NCBI GenBank assembly: GCA_030442035.1
Contig: JAUJEA010000003.1
Location: 248,001 to 312,000, forward strand
Source: Splendidivirga corallicola
Lineage (GTDB): Bacteria; Bacteroidota; Bacteroidia; Cytophagales; Cyclobacteriaceae
Length of the DNA: 64,000 bases
Direction of reading: 5' to 3'
Positions within the stretch are counted from its first letter, which is position 1, and each line of letters opens with the position of its first letter. This document shows positions 54,046-64,000 of this stretch, piece after piece. A program made the translations under genes and the position numbers. Below the pieces are notes generated by a model. The model saw only the letters and a list, made by a program, of their open reading frames with translations. It had not been told where the DNA came from and did no database searches.

Positions 54046-54753
54046 ATGAAAAGAGTACTAGTCATTGAGGATGACAAAAACATCGGAGAACTACTCGAAA
54101 TTCATTTAAAGGATAGTTTTTACGAACCAACGATAATCAATCACGGTACGGAAGGTTGTCAACTGGCTAAACAAAACAATTTTGATTTGATCATACTGGA
54201 TATTATGTTGCCGGGTATGGATGGCATTCAGATCTGCAGGGAGTTAAGGGGCGAAAAGATCCTGACACCCATATTGATGTTGACCGCAAAAACGGAGGAG
54301 ATCGATAAGGTAATAGGTTTGGAATGCGGGGCGGATGATTATCTCACAAAACCTTTTAGCCTTAGAGAGCTGATGGCCAGGGTAAAGGCTATTTTCAGAA
54401 GAATTGAATCACTCAGTGAAGCCAAAAGGCAGCCCAATGAAAAACAGCTTTTGACTTTTGAAGAATTAACAGTTGACTTAGATAAAAGAACAGTCACAGC
54501 GCATAATCAAAGAATAGAATTGACTCCTAAGGAGTTCGATTTACTAGTATTATTAGCTACGAACCCAGGCAAAACATATACAAGGGAGCGTATTCTCAAT
54601 AAAGTCTGGGGTTATGAATTTGACGGTTACGATCATACCGTGAATTCACATATTAATCGTTTGAGGGCAAAAATCGAAACGGATGTTTCTAATCCGAAAT
54701 TTATTTTGACTGCGTGGGGCGTTGGGTATCGTTTCAGTGATTTTAGCGAATAG
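54046..54753 (+). CDS. OmpR-family response regulator
   Basis: 235 residues. The receiver domain has acidic residues Asp9 and Asp10, phospho-acceptor Asp52 (LIILDIMLPGMDG) and Lys in LMLTAKTEE. The C-terminal winged helix shows LTPKEFDLLVLLATNPGKTYTR and DHTVNSHINRLRAKI. Paired with the histidine kinase 135 bases downstream. Confidence 0.96.
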   Translation: MKRVLVIEDDKNIGELLEIHLKDSFYEPTIINHGTEGCQLAKQNNFDLIILDIMLPGMDGIQICRELRGEKILTPILMLTAKTEEIDKVIGLECGADDYLTKPFSLRELMARVKAIFRRIESLSEAKRQPNEKQLLTFEELTVDLDKRTVTAHNQRIELTPKEFDLLVLLATNPGKTYTRERILNKVWGYEFDGYDHTVNSHINRLRAKIETDVSNPKFILTAWGVGYRFSDFSE

Positions 54754-54888
54754 CTTCTGTTTAGAGATCTTTTAGCAAAAGATGCTTTTTGTATTTCCTT
54801 TTATATAAAAGATCTTTTTCAGTCTTTTGGCAGAATTTAGAATTTCTTTAAAATCTACTCGGTTAGTTGAGATGAAAACTTGTAAAAA

Positions 54889-56364
54889 ATGAAAAACAAA
54901 ATTTTCAGCACTTTCTATTGGAAGATCTCAGGTACATTCCTACTCATTCTTATTGTTCTGGTTGGGATATTCATTTACATAAATATTAACTCGGCCAGGC
55001 GCTATTATATGGAGGTCAATCAGAAATTGAATGGTGATATTGCCAAACATATAGAACAAGAAGTGCACCCATTTGTTAATGGGAAAATTAGTAAGGAAAG
55101 AGTCAGTGACCTGATGCACAGAATGATGGCTGTTAATCCGAGTATCGAAATATACTTGTTGGATAGTTTGGGAGTCATCAAGGAACATGTCGCTCCCTAT
55201 AAAAAAGTTAAATTGACCAGGGTATCGCTAGGGCCAATCAAACAATTCATCAATAGCGAAGGCAAGGAATTCATCATGGGAGACGATCCCAGAAATCCCG
55301 GTAGAAAAAAAGTGTTCTCAGCATCACCCGTAGTGCAAAATGGCGTGTTGGTCGGATACCTGTATGTGGTTTTGGCAAGTGAGGAGTATGAATCAGCAAG
55401 TGATACACTCTTTGGTAGCTTCATACTGAAAATCGGAACAGAGTCCATGTTGATCATTGTCATAGCTGCAGCAATCATAGGATTGTTGATGATTTGGATC
55501 ATTACCAAAAACCTCAATACGATCATTCAAACAGTCAATAAATTTAAAAACGGAGATCATTCGGCTCGTGTACATCTTAGATCCAAAGGAGAATTTTCAG
55601 CACTTGCCGATACTTTCAATGAAATGGCTGATACGACCGTGAAGAATATGGAAGGTCTCAAAGGGTTGGAACGATTAAGAAGGGAATTATTAGCCAATGT
55701 TTCACATGACCTTAGAACCCCAATCACCTCAATCTATGGTTACACAGAAACACTTCTTTTAAAGAATGAGCATGGGGAAATGTCGAAAGAAGAGCATGAA
55801 AGGTATTTGAATATCATTTTGCAAAACACTGATAAGCTCAAAAAGCTGGTGGATGAATTATTTGAGTTTTCCAAATTGGAGACCAAGCAAATTAAATTCA
55901 AACCGGAACCTTTCTCAATCGCTGAATTAGTTCAGGATGTAACAGGTAAGTACAAGATTCTTGCCGACAAAAAGAACATTATTATTGAATCAATTTTACC
56001 GGAGAATCTTCCCTTGATTTATGCGGACATTGCATTGGTTGACAGGGCTATTCAGAATCTGGTTGACAACGCAATTAAATACACACAGGAGGGAGGAAAG
56101 GTCACTTTTGAATTCAAGCAAATGAAAAATTCCATTGAAGTGAATATAAAAGATACCGGATGTGGTATTCCTGAGGACGATTTACCATTGATATTTGACC
56201 GGTATCACAAAGGGAACAACAACAAGGAAAACAGTAGTGGCTTCGGGCTTGGATTGGCCATTGTTAAGAAAATATTGGAATTACACGAATCCTTTATCTC
56301 TGTGAAAAGCAAGCTGAATGAAGGCACAACTTTTTCATTCAACTTACCACTGCATACCAGTTAA
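54889..56364 (+). CDS. HAMP-domain sensor histidine kinase
   Basis: 491 residues. Two membrane segments (about 13-32 and 184-206) flank a periplasmic sensor of about 150 residues, followed by HAMP (207-258), HisKA with phospho-acceptor His273 (LLANVSHDLRTPITS) and an ATPase domain with N box LVDNAIKYT, DTGCGIP and SSGFGLGLAIV. It phosphorylates the regulator encoded upstream. The sensor region includes VFSASPVVQNGVLVGYLYV, typical of Cache-like folds; the stimulus is unknown. Confidence 0.96.
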   Translation: MKNKIFSTFYWKISGTFLLILIVLVGIFIYININSARRYYMEVNQKLNGDIAKHIEQEVHPFVNGKISKERVSDLMHRMMAVNPSIEIYLLDSLGVIKEHVAPYKKVKLTRVSLGPIKQFINSEGKEFIMGDDPRNPGRKKVFSASPVVQNGVLVGYLYVVLASEEYESASDTLFGSFILKIGTESMLIIVIAAAIIGLLMIWIITKNLNTIIQTVNKFKNGDHSARVHLRSKGEFSALADTFNEMADTTVKNMEGLKGLERLRRELLANVSHDLRTPITSIYGYTETLLLKNEHGEMSKEEHERYLNIILQNTDKLKKLVDELFEFSKLETKQIKFKPEPFSIAELVQDVTGKYKILADKKNIIIESILPENLPLIYADIALVDRAIQNLVDNAIKYTQEGGKVTFEFKQMKNSIEVNIKDTGCGIPEDDLPLIFDRYHKGNNNKENSSGFGLGLAIVKKILELHESFISVKSKLNEGTTFSFNLPLHTS

Positions 56365-56992
56365 TTGAAACAGTCAATGCAATCCGATTGAGGTGGGAGG
56401 GTATAATAGAATTTAAATGTAGTTATTATTAGATGAAGAAATAGAAACTAAAATATTGTAACCCGTGTTACATATTCATCGGTGAACCTTATGATACGGT
56501 CGCTATAAAAGTGAGCAATAGATAAAATAGGGTTTAAGATAAATTTTCTTCAAATTGTTTGGGTAGGGAGGTTTTTGATAAACCTCCCTTTTGTTTTTTA
56601 CCTCCCGAATCGTATGTCGATTCATTTGGAATTACTACTACAATTTTTAGATCTTGATCTGTCATTTAACAGATTCAAATACCTGTCGATGGCAGCAAGT
56701 TAAATTGAATTAATCATGTTTAAACTTTATAAATTACAAAAAAAGAGATAGAAAAGATGTACCAAAAATGGTGGAATCAGTACATTGATGCTCCCTTAAA
56801 ATTTTCATTTTAAGACATAACGATTCCCGATACACCCGGAACTGTACTATTCAAAGTTTATAACCTTTTTTGCCTATTCAAAATCTGTTTTTGTAAAAAA
56901 AATGGCAAAACATTACCTTGTAAAAATTGGCTTGAATTGAAGATAAAATTGACCCTTTAATGTAGTAGTTTCATGTTTCAATTAAGAAGGCC
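56365..56992. other. Gene-free stretch between kinase genes
   Basis: About 630 bases holding only the terminator at 56566. No reading frame or repeat was recognised elsewhere. The ATG at 56972 is followed by a stop after seven codons and is out of frame with the propeller kinase. Confidence 0.55.
56566..56596 (+). terminator. Rho-independent terminator
   Basis: GGGAGGTTT (56566-56574) and AAACCTCCC (56580-56588) pair perfectly over nine bases, with a T-rich tail. About 200 bases after the kinase stop. Confidence 0.85.
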
Positions 56993-59900
56993 TTGAAGCA
57001 AATTTCATACTATACCTTAAGTTTGTGCCTCATATTGTTGTCGACCATCACCTTTGGGCAAAGGAATGCTTTTAAATTCGACAGAATAACACTTGATGAA
57101 GGGCTGTCTCAAAGTACCATCAATTGTATATTTCAAGATAGCAAAGGCTTCATATGGTTTGGAACAAGAGGAGGACTCAATCGCTATGATGGTAGTGAAT
57201 TTAAAGTCTATTTGCACAATCCATCAGATTCCACATCGATTTCCAACAACATTATCTATACTATTTTTGAAGACAGGGATAGCCTTTTATGGATTGGCAC
57301 ACATGAAGGTCTAAATGTTTTTGATAAAAATACCCATCGTTTCTTCACGTTTAAAAAAGATCCCAATAGTACCAATAGTCTCAGTAACAATATTGTTAAG
57401 TCCATCATTCAGGACAAAGAAGGAAATTATTGGATCGGTACTGATGGTGGAGGTTTAAATAAGTTGACCCTGAAAGAAGGTGAAGGATCACTCATGGAGC
57501 GTGCAAACTTTCAGCTTTTTGAAGAAGTGCTGGGGAATGCGCAAAGTTTGAGCAGCAATCATATTACCTCCCTGAGACAAGATCGCTATGGAATTATTTG
57601 GGTGGGTACAAAAGCACATGGTATCAATAAGTTTGATCCCAAAGTGGGTAAGTTCAAAAGGTTGTTAGCAGGCCGAACAGGAATTACTGATAATCATATA
57701 AATCATATCTACGAAGATCTTCAAGGTCAGATATGGGTAGGAACAGACAGAGGATTGAACCGTATTTTAAGGCCAAAAAAACGCAGAACACTCAGGAGTT
57801 ATGAAATTGTAAGACGCTATCGTCATAAGGAAGGTAACCAGTATAGCCTGAGCAATGACAAAGTCCTTCATATAGTTCAGGGAGTATCCGGAATGATCTG
57901 GATCGGAACAGATGGTGGGGGTTTAAACAAATATGATAAAAAGACAGGAAGGTTTTTGACCAATCGACATGACGTTAGTGATCCCAATTCCATTATTAGT
58001 AATATAGTAAGAGTAATCTTTGATGATAAGGTCGGAACCTTATGGTTAGGTACAAACGCCGGGATAAGCAAAATCGATGCGCAAAGGCCCAGATTCAAAT
58101 TATATACAAAGGCCGGTACTAACCAGAATGAACTCAGTAGTAACAATATTCAAGCACTTGCCAGGGAATCATCCGGAATCACCTGGATCGGTACACTCGA
58201 TGGAGGATTAAACAAATACGACCCGAAAACCAATAAATATACATTGTACACAACCGATGGCATTTATGAACATGGGGAGAGGATATCGGATATAAACAAA
58301 AAAAATAGGACTTCCAGGAGAAAAAGGGCAAAAGCCATTCCCGAAAAATACCTAAGTGATGCCAGGATACTTTCGTTATACCGGGACAGAAACAGAGCTC
58401 TTTGGATTGGAACTGAAGGCGGCGGCTTAAATAAATTTGATCTTCGTAGAAATAAATTTATTCATTTCAAAGCCAATGAACCAAACCCGGATAGTTTGAG
58501 TCACAATACGATCCGTACCATCTTTAAAGATCGCAGAGGCTTGATGTGGCTCGGTACAGAGGGCGGGGGACTGAATCGTTTTTACAATGGTAAATTCAAA
58601 CGGTTCACCAAAGATCCCAACAATATTAACAGTCTGAGTCACAATGATGTGAGGGCAATTGCAGAAGACAATGCTGGCAATCTATGGGTTGGCACCTTTG
58701 GAGGCGGGTTGAATAAGTTCAATACGAAAAGTGAAAATTTTACACATTATAGGAAAATTGAAGGTCAGGAAAATTCCATCAGCAGTAATATCATATTTAG
58801 TGTACACGTAGATAAGTCGGGGCATATTTGGATAGGAACAAGTGCCGGCCTTAATAAACTAGACCCTTCAGCACAAACCATAACTTCATATACTGTAGCT
58901 GATGGATTACCTAACAATCTTATTTATGGGATTTTAGATGATAACAAAGGCAACCTGTGGTTAAGCACGAATAAAGGTATTTCCCGCTTCAACAAAAAAA
59001 ACGAAACATTCAAAAACTACGACCGCAAGGATGGTCTTCAAAGTAATGAATTTAATCCTGGTTCCTTTACCAAAAGCACCAAGGGTGAAATGTTTTTTGG
59101 AGGCATCAATGGTTTCAATTCCTTTCATCCAACTCAAATTCAAGATAATAACCTGGTCCCAGCCGTTCTCATAACAGATTTCAAGATATTCAATAAAGAA
59201 GTAACAATAGACTCTGATGATTCACCATTGGAAAAACATATTTCCGAGACAAAGGAAATTACACTTTCTTATGATCAGGCTTCTTTATTCTCATTTGATT
59301 TTGTTGCATTGAATTTTACGCATGCCGACAAAAATCAATATGCATATATGATGGAGAACTTCGATGAAGATTGGAATTATGTAGGGAACCGGAGATTTGT
59401 AAACTTCACAAACCTTGCTCCCGGGCATTATACATTTAGGGTAAAGGCCTCCAACAACGATGGCGTATGGAATGAAGAGGGGACTTCTTTAATCATCAAT
59501 ATCAAGTCACCTTTCTGGGCCACCTGGTGGTTCAGGTTCTTAATATTGATTGCAGCCTTTGGCTTTAGCTACGGCGTTTATAAACTAAGGATATTGCGTA
59601 TTGAGCACAAAAAAGTAATGCTTCAGAGGCAGGTGGCTGAGCGTACAAACGAGTTGCAAAGGAAAAGTGCTGAACTGGAGATGCAAAAGGAAGAAGTAAA
59701 AGCGCAAAATGAGTTGCTCGAAGAAAAAAACAAAGAAATCACCCTGCAACGAAACAATATTGAGGAGAAAAAGAAACAACTTGAAAAAGCCTGGGATGAA
59801 GTATTAATTGCTAATGAAGAGCTTAAAAAAGCCAATTCAAGCCTCGAAGAAAAGGTTCAGGAAAGAACTGCCAAACTTAAGCATGCACTCGATCAATTAA

Positions 59901-60607
59901 TTGTTTCCAACAAGGAATTAGATACTTTTCTATACAGAGCATCGCATGATCTAAAAGGGCCTATCACTAGGTTACTTGGTCTGACACAGCTTGCCAAAAT
60001 AGATATCAGCAAAAGCAAAGAGATCGATTATATCGGCATTATTGAAATGGCCTCTATTGAGATGAACAAAACACTCAATAAGCTAATGAACATCCATTCC
60101 ATCAATGCCAATCCCATCCTGTTTTGTGTCATCGATGTCAATGAATTATTGGAAGAGGTCAAAAAACCGTATGTGGATATCATCAAAAAAGAGAAACTCG
60201 ATATTCAGATATTGCTGGACGAAAAAGCGAAGATCATTTCCGATAGTAGTTTGTTAAAGATAATTTTCGAAAACCTGTTCGAAAATGCTATCACTTTTAG
60301 AAATGAGGTCAATCCAAAGATTATCATTAGTTTGGCGACAGATGAGCATACTTTTGTCATGAAAATGGAGGACAATGGTCTGGGAATCGAAAGTGAGTTT
60401 CAAAATAAAATATTTGAAATGTTTTTCCGTGGTTCTGAGGTTTCCAAAGGCAATGGGTTGGGCCTTTATCTTGTAAAGAAAGCCATCGATAAGTTACAGG
60501 GTAAAATCATTGTAGAAAGTGAAGAGGGAAAATATAGTTCCTTTAGCATTTCTATCCCAAAAGGACATACACTCACAAAAGAAAAGAACTCAAAACTCAA
60601 AGCTTGA
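56993..60607 (+). CDS. Propeller-type membrane sensor histidine kinase
   Basis: 1204 residues, TTG start with AGAAGG just upstream; the nearby ATG at 56972 runs into a stop. A signal segment (about 5-22) is followed by about 14 two-component-regulator propeller repeats (forms such as GLLWIGTHEGLNVFD and MIWIGTDGGGLNKYD), giving two seven-bladed propellers. Then come a Y_Y_Y domain (about 745-835), one membrane segment (about 840-863), a long coiled coil, and a kinase with His985 (YRASHDLKGPITRL) and N/G boxes (FENLFENAI, GNGLGLYLVKKA). Unlike the classic hybrid systems there is no receiver or AraC output, so the signal must pass to a separate protein. Confidence 0.95.
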   Translation: MKQISYYTLSLCLILLSTITFGQRNAFKFDRITLDEGLSQSTINCIFQDSKGFIWFGTRGGLNRYDGSEFKVYLHNPSDSTSISNNIIYTIFEDRDSLLWIGTHEGLNVFDKNTHRFFTFKKDPNSTNSLSNNIVKSIIQDKEGNYWIGTDGGGLNKLTLKEGEGSLMERANFQLFEEVLGNAQSLSSNHITSLRQDRYGIIWVGTKAHGINKFDPKVGKFKRLLAGRTGITDNHINHIYEDLQGQIWVGTDRGLNRILRPKKRRTLRSYEIVRRYRHKEGNQYSLSNDKVLHIVQGVSGMIWIGTDGGGLNKYDKKTGRFLTNRHDVSDPNSIISNIVRVIFDDKVGTLWLGTNAGISKIDAQRPRFKLYTKAGTNQNELSSNNIQALARESSGITWIGTLDGGLNKYDPKTNKYTLYTTDGIYEHGERISDINKKNRTSRRKRAKAIPEKYLSDARILSLYRDRNRALWIGTEGGGLNKFDLRRNKFIHFKANEPNPDSLSHNTIRTIFKDRRGLMWLGTEGGGLNRFYNGKFKRFTKDPNNINSLSHNDVRAIAEDNAGNLWVGTFGGGLNKFNTKSENFTHYRKIEGQENSISSNIIFSVHVDKSGHIWIGTSAGLNKLDPSAQTITSYTVADGLPNNLIYGILDDNKGNLWLSTNKGISRFNKKNETFKNYDRKDGLQSNEFNPGSFTKSTKGEMFFGGINGFNSFHPTQIQDNNLVPAVLITDFKIFNKEVTIDSDDSPLEKHISETKEITLSYDQASLFSFDFVALNFTHADKNQYAYMMENFDEDWNYVGNRRFVNFTNLAPGHYTFRVKASNNDGVWNEEGTSLIINIKSPFWATWWFRFLILIAAFGFSYGVYKLRILRIEHKKVMLQRQVAERTNELQRKSAELEMQKEEVKAQNELLEEKNKEITLQRNNIEEKKKQLEKAWDEVLIANEELKKANSSLEEKVQERTAKLKHALDQLIVSNKELDTFLYRASHDLKGPITRLLGLTQLAKIDISKSKEIDYIGIIEMASIEMNKTLNKLMNIHSINANPILFCVIDVNELLEEVKKPYVDIIKKEKLDIQILLDEKAKIISDSSLLKIIFENLFENAITFRNEVNPKIIISLATDEHTFVMKMEDNGLGIESEFQNKIFEMFFRGSEVSKGNGLGLYLVKKAIDKLQGKIIVESEEGKYSSFSISIPKGHTLTKEKNSKLKA

Positions 60608-60860
60608 AAAGATCCATAGTTTCAAAAGTTGACAATGGGTACCTCTCCTTTTCCGATTAATTTACCAATTCTTCACTTTGAGTTTCTTAAAAACAGTATT
60701 TTTGCTACTTTAAACCCAGGAACGATTGCAAAACACTTTTGTGATTCGAATTAATTTTTAAGGAATCACATACACGTACACTTAACCCCTGCTTTTGAAG
60801 TGACGTTTTGAGAAGGCATCCCCGACGAAATGGAGCCCTAAGAATTTTGAATCTTCCATC

Positions 60861-62036
60861 ATGAAAAAATACAATATTCTATACGTTGATGATGAGCAGA
60901 ATAATATTATTGTATTCAAAAATGCATTTTTCAGGCATTACAATATTTACACTGCCTTGTCCGGAGAGGAGGGTCTGAAAATCATTAATGAAAATGAGAT
61001 CCACCTGGTCATTACTGATCAAAAAATGGCCGGTATGAGTGGGGTGGAATTTTTGGAAAAAATTGTTAATACACATCCGGAAACAGTTCGAATGATCCTG
61101 ACGGCTTATAGTGATATTGATTTTATCATGCGTGCTATTAATAAATGTGGGATCTATCAGTATATTTTGAAACCATGGGATTCCAGGGAGCTCAAACTAA
61201 TTATCGACAACGCCCTCAAGAGTTATCAACTCAAAAGAAATAATGAGCAGCTCATCGATGATCTAAAAAAAGCCAATGAGAGCCTGGAAGAAAAAGTAAG
61301 GGTGAGAACAAAAAAGCTCAACCAGAATAATGAACTATTGCAAAAAACCAATGAAATAAAGGACAAGCTCTTTACAATCATTTCCCACGACCTGAAAATT
61401 CCCATGGCTTCTTTGAATGTTTTGATGGAAGTACTTGTACAGTCCAAAGACAACATTCCAAAAGAAGCATTTGAAAAGTATTCTCTGAAAGTTCAGAGCT
61501 ATATACAGAACGTAATGGATCTTCTCGACAATCTTTTGAACTGGTCATTATCACAGTTAGGAGATAAGAAAATTGAAATTACTGAGATAAACTTAAAAGA
61601 AATTATTGACCATAATATCAAGCTCTTTCACATCAATGCAACACAAAAAAATATCAATTTGAAGGTACCTGAAACACTTGAAGGGATTATGATTCAGGGC
61701 GATATCAATATGATGAATCTGATATTCAGAAACCTCCTCAGCAATGCCATCAAATTTACACCCAAGAAAGGAGAAGTGAGCATTGGTGTAAATAAAGAGC
61801 GTAAACTAGTAAAAGTGAGCATTACTGATACCGGTACCGGAATTCCGGACGACATCCTTGCCAAATTATTTAACGCCACCTATTTCAACTCCAATAGAGG
61901 CACTGCGCATGAAAGAGGAACCGGTCTTGGCCTAAAGTTGTGCAAGGAGTTTATCGAAAAGCAAAATGGCGAATTAAATATTGAAACTAAGCTAAATGAA
62001 GGTTCTACATTTAGTTTTACCATACCGAAGGCTTGA
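60861..62036 (+). CDS. Receiver-histidine kinase hybrid
   Basis: 391 residues without membrane segments. N-terminal receiver with Asp53 (LVITDQKMAGMSG) and Lys in IYQYILKPWDSREL, the RpfG/HD-GYP-like LKPW variant. It is linked by a coiled coil (LKKANESLEEKVRVRTKKL) to a kinase with His176 (TIISHDLKIPMASL), N box LLSNAIKFTP and GTGLGLKLC. The coiled coil resembles that of the preceding kinase (KKANSSLEEKVQERTAKLK). It could receive phosphate from that kinase and pass it on through its own histidine. 253 bases separate the genes. Confidence 0.94.
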   Translation: MKKYNILYVDDEQNNIIVFKNAFFRHYNIYTALSGEEGLKIINENEIHLVITDQKMAGMSGVEFLEKIVNTHPETVRMILTAYSDIDFIMRAINKCGIYQYILKPWDSRELKLIIDNALKSYQLKRNNEQLIDDLKKANESLEEKVRVRTKKLNQNNELLQKTNEIKDKLFTIISHDLKIPMASLNVLMEVLVQSKDNIPKEAFEKYSLKVQSYIQNVMDLLDNLLNWSLSQLGDKKIEITEINLKEIIDHNIKLFHINATQKNINLKVPETLEGIMIQGDINMMNLIFRNLLSNAIKFTPKKGEVSIGVNKERKLVKVSITDTGTGIPDDILAKLFNATYFNSNRGTAHERGTGLGLKLCKEFIEKQNGELNIETKLNEGSTFSFTIPKA

Positions 62037-62167
62037 CTTGTTCTCATTAAATAGGTCGGGCTGAATGTGCTCTTTTTAAGGTGTTTAACTATAAAAATTG
62101 ATGAAATATAGTTACATTTAATACCTCGCTTTTCGAAAAAAGGATCTGATCTAGACATCTACAAGCA

Positions 62168-64000
62168 TGAAAAAGATACTAGCCTCCCTTCTATTTATTG
62201 GTTTTTCCATAGTAACTTTTGCGCAAACTGATGGGCCGGAAAGAAAGTATTTTGAGGAATATTTCAGTCCATTAGAGATTGAATCAGAACCTTTTCAATG
62301 GAAGGACACGACAGAAGTAAATCTGCTTAATCGTCAGGCCGAGCATGCATTTGAAGCAGAAGAATATGACAAAGCGTTAGAATTGGTAGACAAAGCCATG
62401 CATATCTCCAATAGGTTGGAATACACACATGGGGTGGTTAGTTGCAGTATCCTTAAGGCCAAAATCAAACAAGAAAGAGAGCAATATGCTGAAGCACTGG
62501 ATTGCTATTTAAGTGCCCGGGTAGGCATGAGAACAATAGGCGACCTCAAGGCAATTTCTGATGTCAATTATGAAATCGGGCTTTTACACAAAGATTGGGG
62601 AGTACATATAAAGGCTTTAGACTATCATTTGGCTGCCTATGATTTGAAAAGTGAAATAGGCGACATTGAAGGTAATATTAATGTATTATATGAAATTGGC
62701 CATTCCTACCTTATCCTGAAAGAAAACACTAATGCCATTGAGTATTTCCAAAAACTGCTGGAGCTGCAAAGAGAGATCAATGCCAGTGAACTTGATATTT
62801 TAAGCGTACTGAGAAGGATTTCGGATACCTATCAAAAGCAGAATCAATACGAAGAGGCACTGAAATACGACAAAGAGATCGTTGAGATCAGGAAGCAGAT
62901 CAATGATACAATAGGTGTTGCCAATTCACTCAACAACCTGGGTTATTTGCATAAATATTTAGGGGACTATGAACTGGCGCTGGCGCGATTTAAAGAAGCA
63001 CTGGAAAAGACCAAAAAGTACAGCCCACCAAATCATCGAACTTCCAGTGAAAAAACTATTTTGATAAACATTGGTATCATCTACAACCTGCAAAAGGAGT
63101 ACAAGAAATCCAATGAGTACTTCTATAATGCGCTTTCTATTTCTGTGACCTCAGGAAAGAGTGAGGAAATTGCCGATATCTATATGAAGATAGCTGAGAA
63201 TCACATTGCTATGGGAGATCTGGTGAATGCAAGAAGAATGGTGGGGCAAGCAATTTCTTTAACTGATGGATCTGACAATCAGGAATTTCGTGCCAAAAGT
63301 TATAAAAAACAATCTGAGATCTATGAAAAGCTTGGTGATGATAAAAATGCCCTGATTTACTATAGAAACTTTGCTGAGGTTCAGGAAAAGATAATTGCTG
63401 AACAAAGAGAAAGCGATGCCGAGCTTTTACAAAAACAAAATCTGATTGATCGCGCTGAAAACGACAGGAAACTGGTTGAGGCTGAACAGGAAATGCAGGC
63501 CCTAAGGTATGCAAAATTAGAGCTTGACAAAAATAGTAAGGAGCGTGAAAATCAATTTTTGAAACAAGAACAGGAACTACAGGCAATCACACTTGCCAAT
63601 GAGCAAGCTGCCAAGGAAAAGGCAAAACAAGATCTTCAAATTCAACAACAACGTTGGGAAAGTGAAAGAAAGGATATTGAGATACGCGAATTGCAACAAC
63701 AAGATAGTATTAAAGAATTAAGGCTGGAAAAATTGAGGATTTTGGAGAAGCAGCAGGAAGATGCCCATGAGCTTTTAAAGGAGAAAGCTAAAATTCAGGA
63801 ATTGCAACTTGAAGAACAAAAAATCCAGGAAAGAATTTTTTACGGTGTTATTGGCTTTCTGGCAGTTATTATTTTCCTTGTGCTAAGAAGTTACTTTATC
63901 AAAAGGAAGGCTCACAAGATTCTAACCCAAAGAAATTTAGAAATACAACTGCAAAAAGATAAGCTTGAACAGTCTTACAATAACGTAAAACAGTTAAGCG
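62168..64000 (+). CDS. TPR membrane signalling protein, cut by window end
   Basis: The open frame runs to the window edge, at least 611 codons. Signal peptide (MKKILASLLFIGFSIVTFAQ), then about six TPR units (YDKALELVDKAMHISNRLE, SLNNLGYLHKYLGDYELALA and others, about 60-400), a long Gln/Glu-rich coiled coil (about 415-550) and one membrane segment (VIGFLAVIIFLVLRSYFI) followed by the start of a cytoplasmic coiled coil. In Cytophagales such proteins continue into a histidine kinase, phosphatase or cyclase domain, which would lie beyond 64000. On the same strand as the kinases before it. Confidence 0.88.

Noticed and set aside
57093-57314. Plus-strand frame inside the propeller kinase
   Set aside because: Lies in another frame of a clearly conserved coding region.
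1-64000. CRISPR arrays, rRNA and tRNA genes, prophage
   Set aside because: No regularly spaced repeats, no tRNA cloverleaf or rRNA sequence, and no phage structural genes were recognised; a covariance search was not possible here.

Overview
The window looks like chromosomal DNA of a Bacteroidota bacterium, most likely of the Cytophagales type. The reasons are AT-rich DNA, a FecI/FecR/SusC/SusD locus, many short Bacteroidota-style lipoprotein signals, promoters of the TAnnTTTG (-7) class, AraC regulators with membrane N-termini, a giant propeller-type sensor kinase, and a his operon ordered GDCBHAF-IE. The taxonomic placement is inference. No rRNA, tRNA, CRISPR array or intact transposase was seen.

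Layout. 0-5.4 kb: minus-strand genes for an aldo/keto reductase, a TolB-like propeller protein, a large lipoprotein cytochrome c with propeller and HEAT-like parts, and a small lipoprotein. 5.8-12.3 kb: a plus-strand sigma factor / anti-sigma factor / STN-domain SusC / SusD locus closed by a strong terminator. 12.8-44.2 kb: an accessory region of mostly single, mostly minus-strand genes of unrelated function: PhoD-like phosphatase, merC-folE, HxlR with an NTF2-like gene, SRPBCC, VOC, serine hydrolases, N-acetyltransferase, methyltransferase, DUF2200, GlxA-type regulator with a monooxygenase, alpha/beta hydrolases, a DUF6067-type lipoprotein, adenylate cyclase, a thioesterase and others. Spaces between them hold hairpins with GTT-type ends, three decayed tyrosine-recombinase tails, and a roughly 0.3 kb element present twice in opposite orientation at 15.3 and 27.7 kb. 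This resembles a decaying cassette array or a composite island.

44.5-52.3 kb: the complete histidine operon hisG-D-C-B-H-A-F-IE on the minus strand. It is preceded by a 20-residue leader peptide with six histidines and an attenuator terminator, and interrupted by REP-like hairpins between hisC and hisB and around hisIE. 52.4-53.6 kb: an alpha/beta-hydrolase/OsmC fusion. 54.0-64.0 kb: plus-strand signalling genes: an OmpR-type response regulator with its HAMP kinase, a 1204-residue propeller sensor kinase, a receiver-kinase hybrid, and a TPR membrane protein cut by the window end.

The best-supported regulatory circuits are the his attenuator; paired palindromes overlapping the merC-folE promoter (Fur/Zur-like, predicted zinc response); paired HxlR palindromes between the HxlR gene and the NTF2-like gene; and three TGnCGTAAA half-sites between the GlxA-type regulator and the monooxygenase. 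One gene (41.6-42.5 kb) appears to be broken by a single CAA-to-TAA change.
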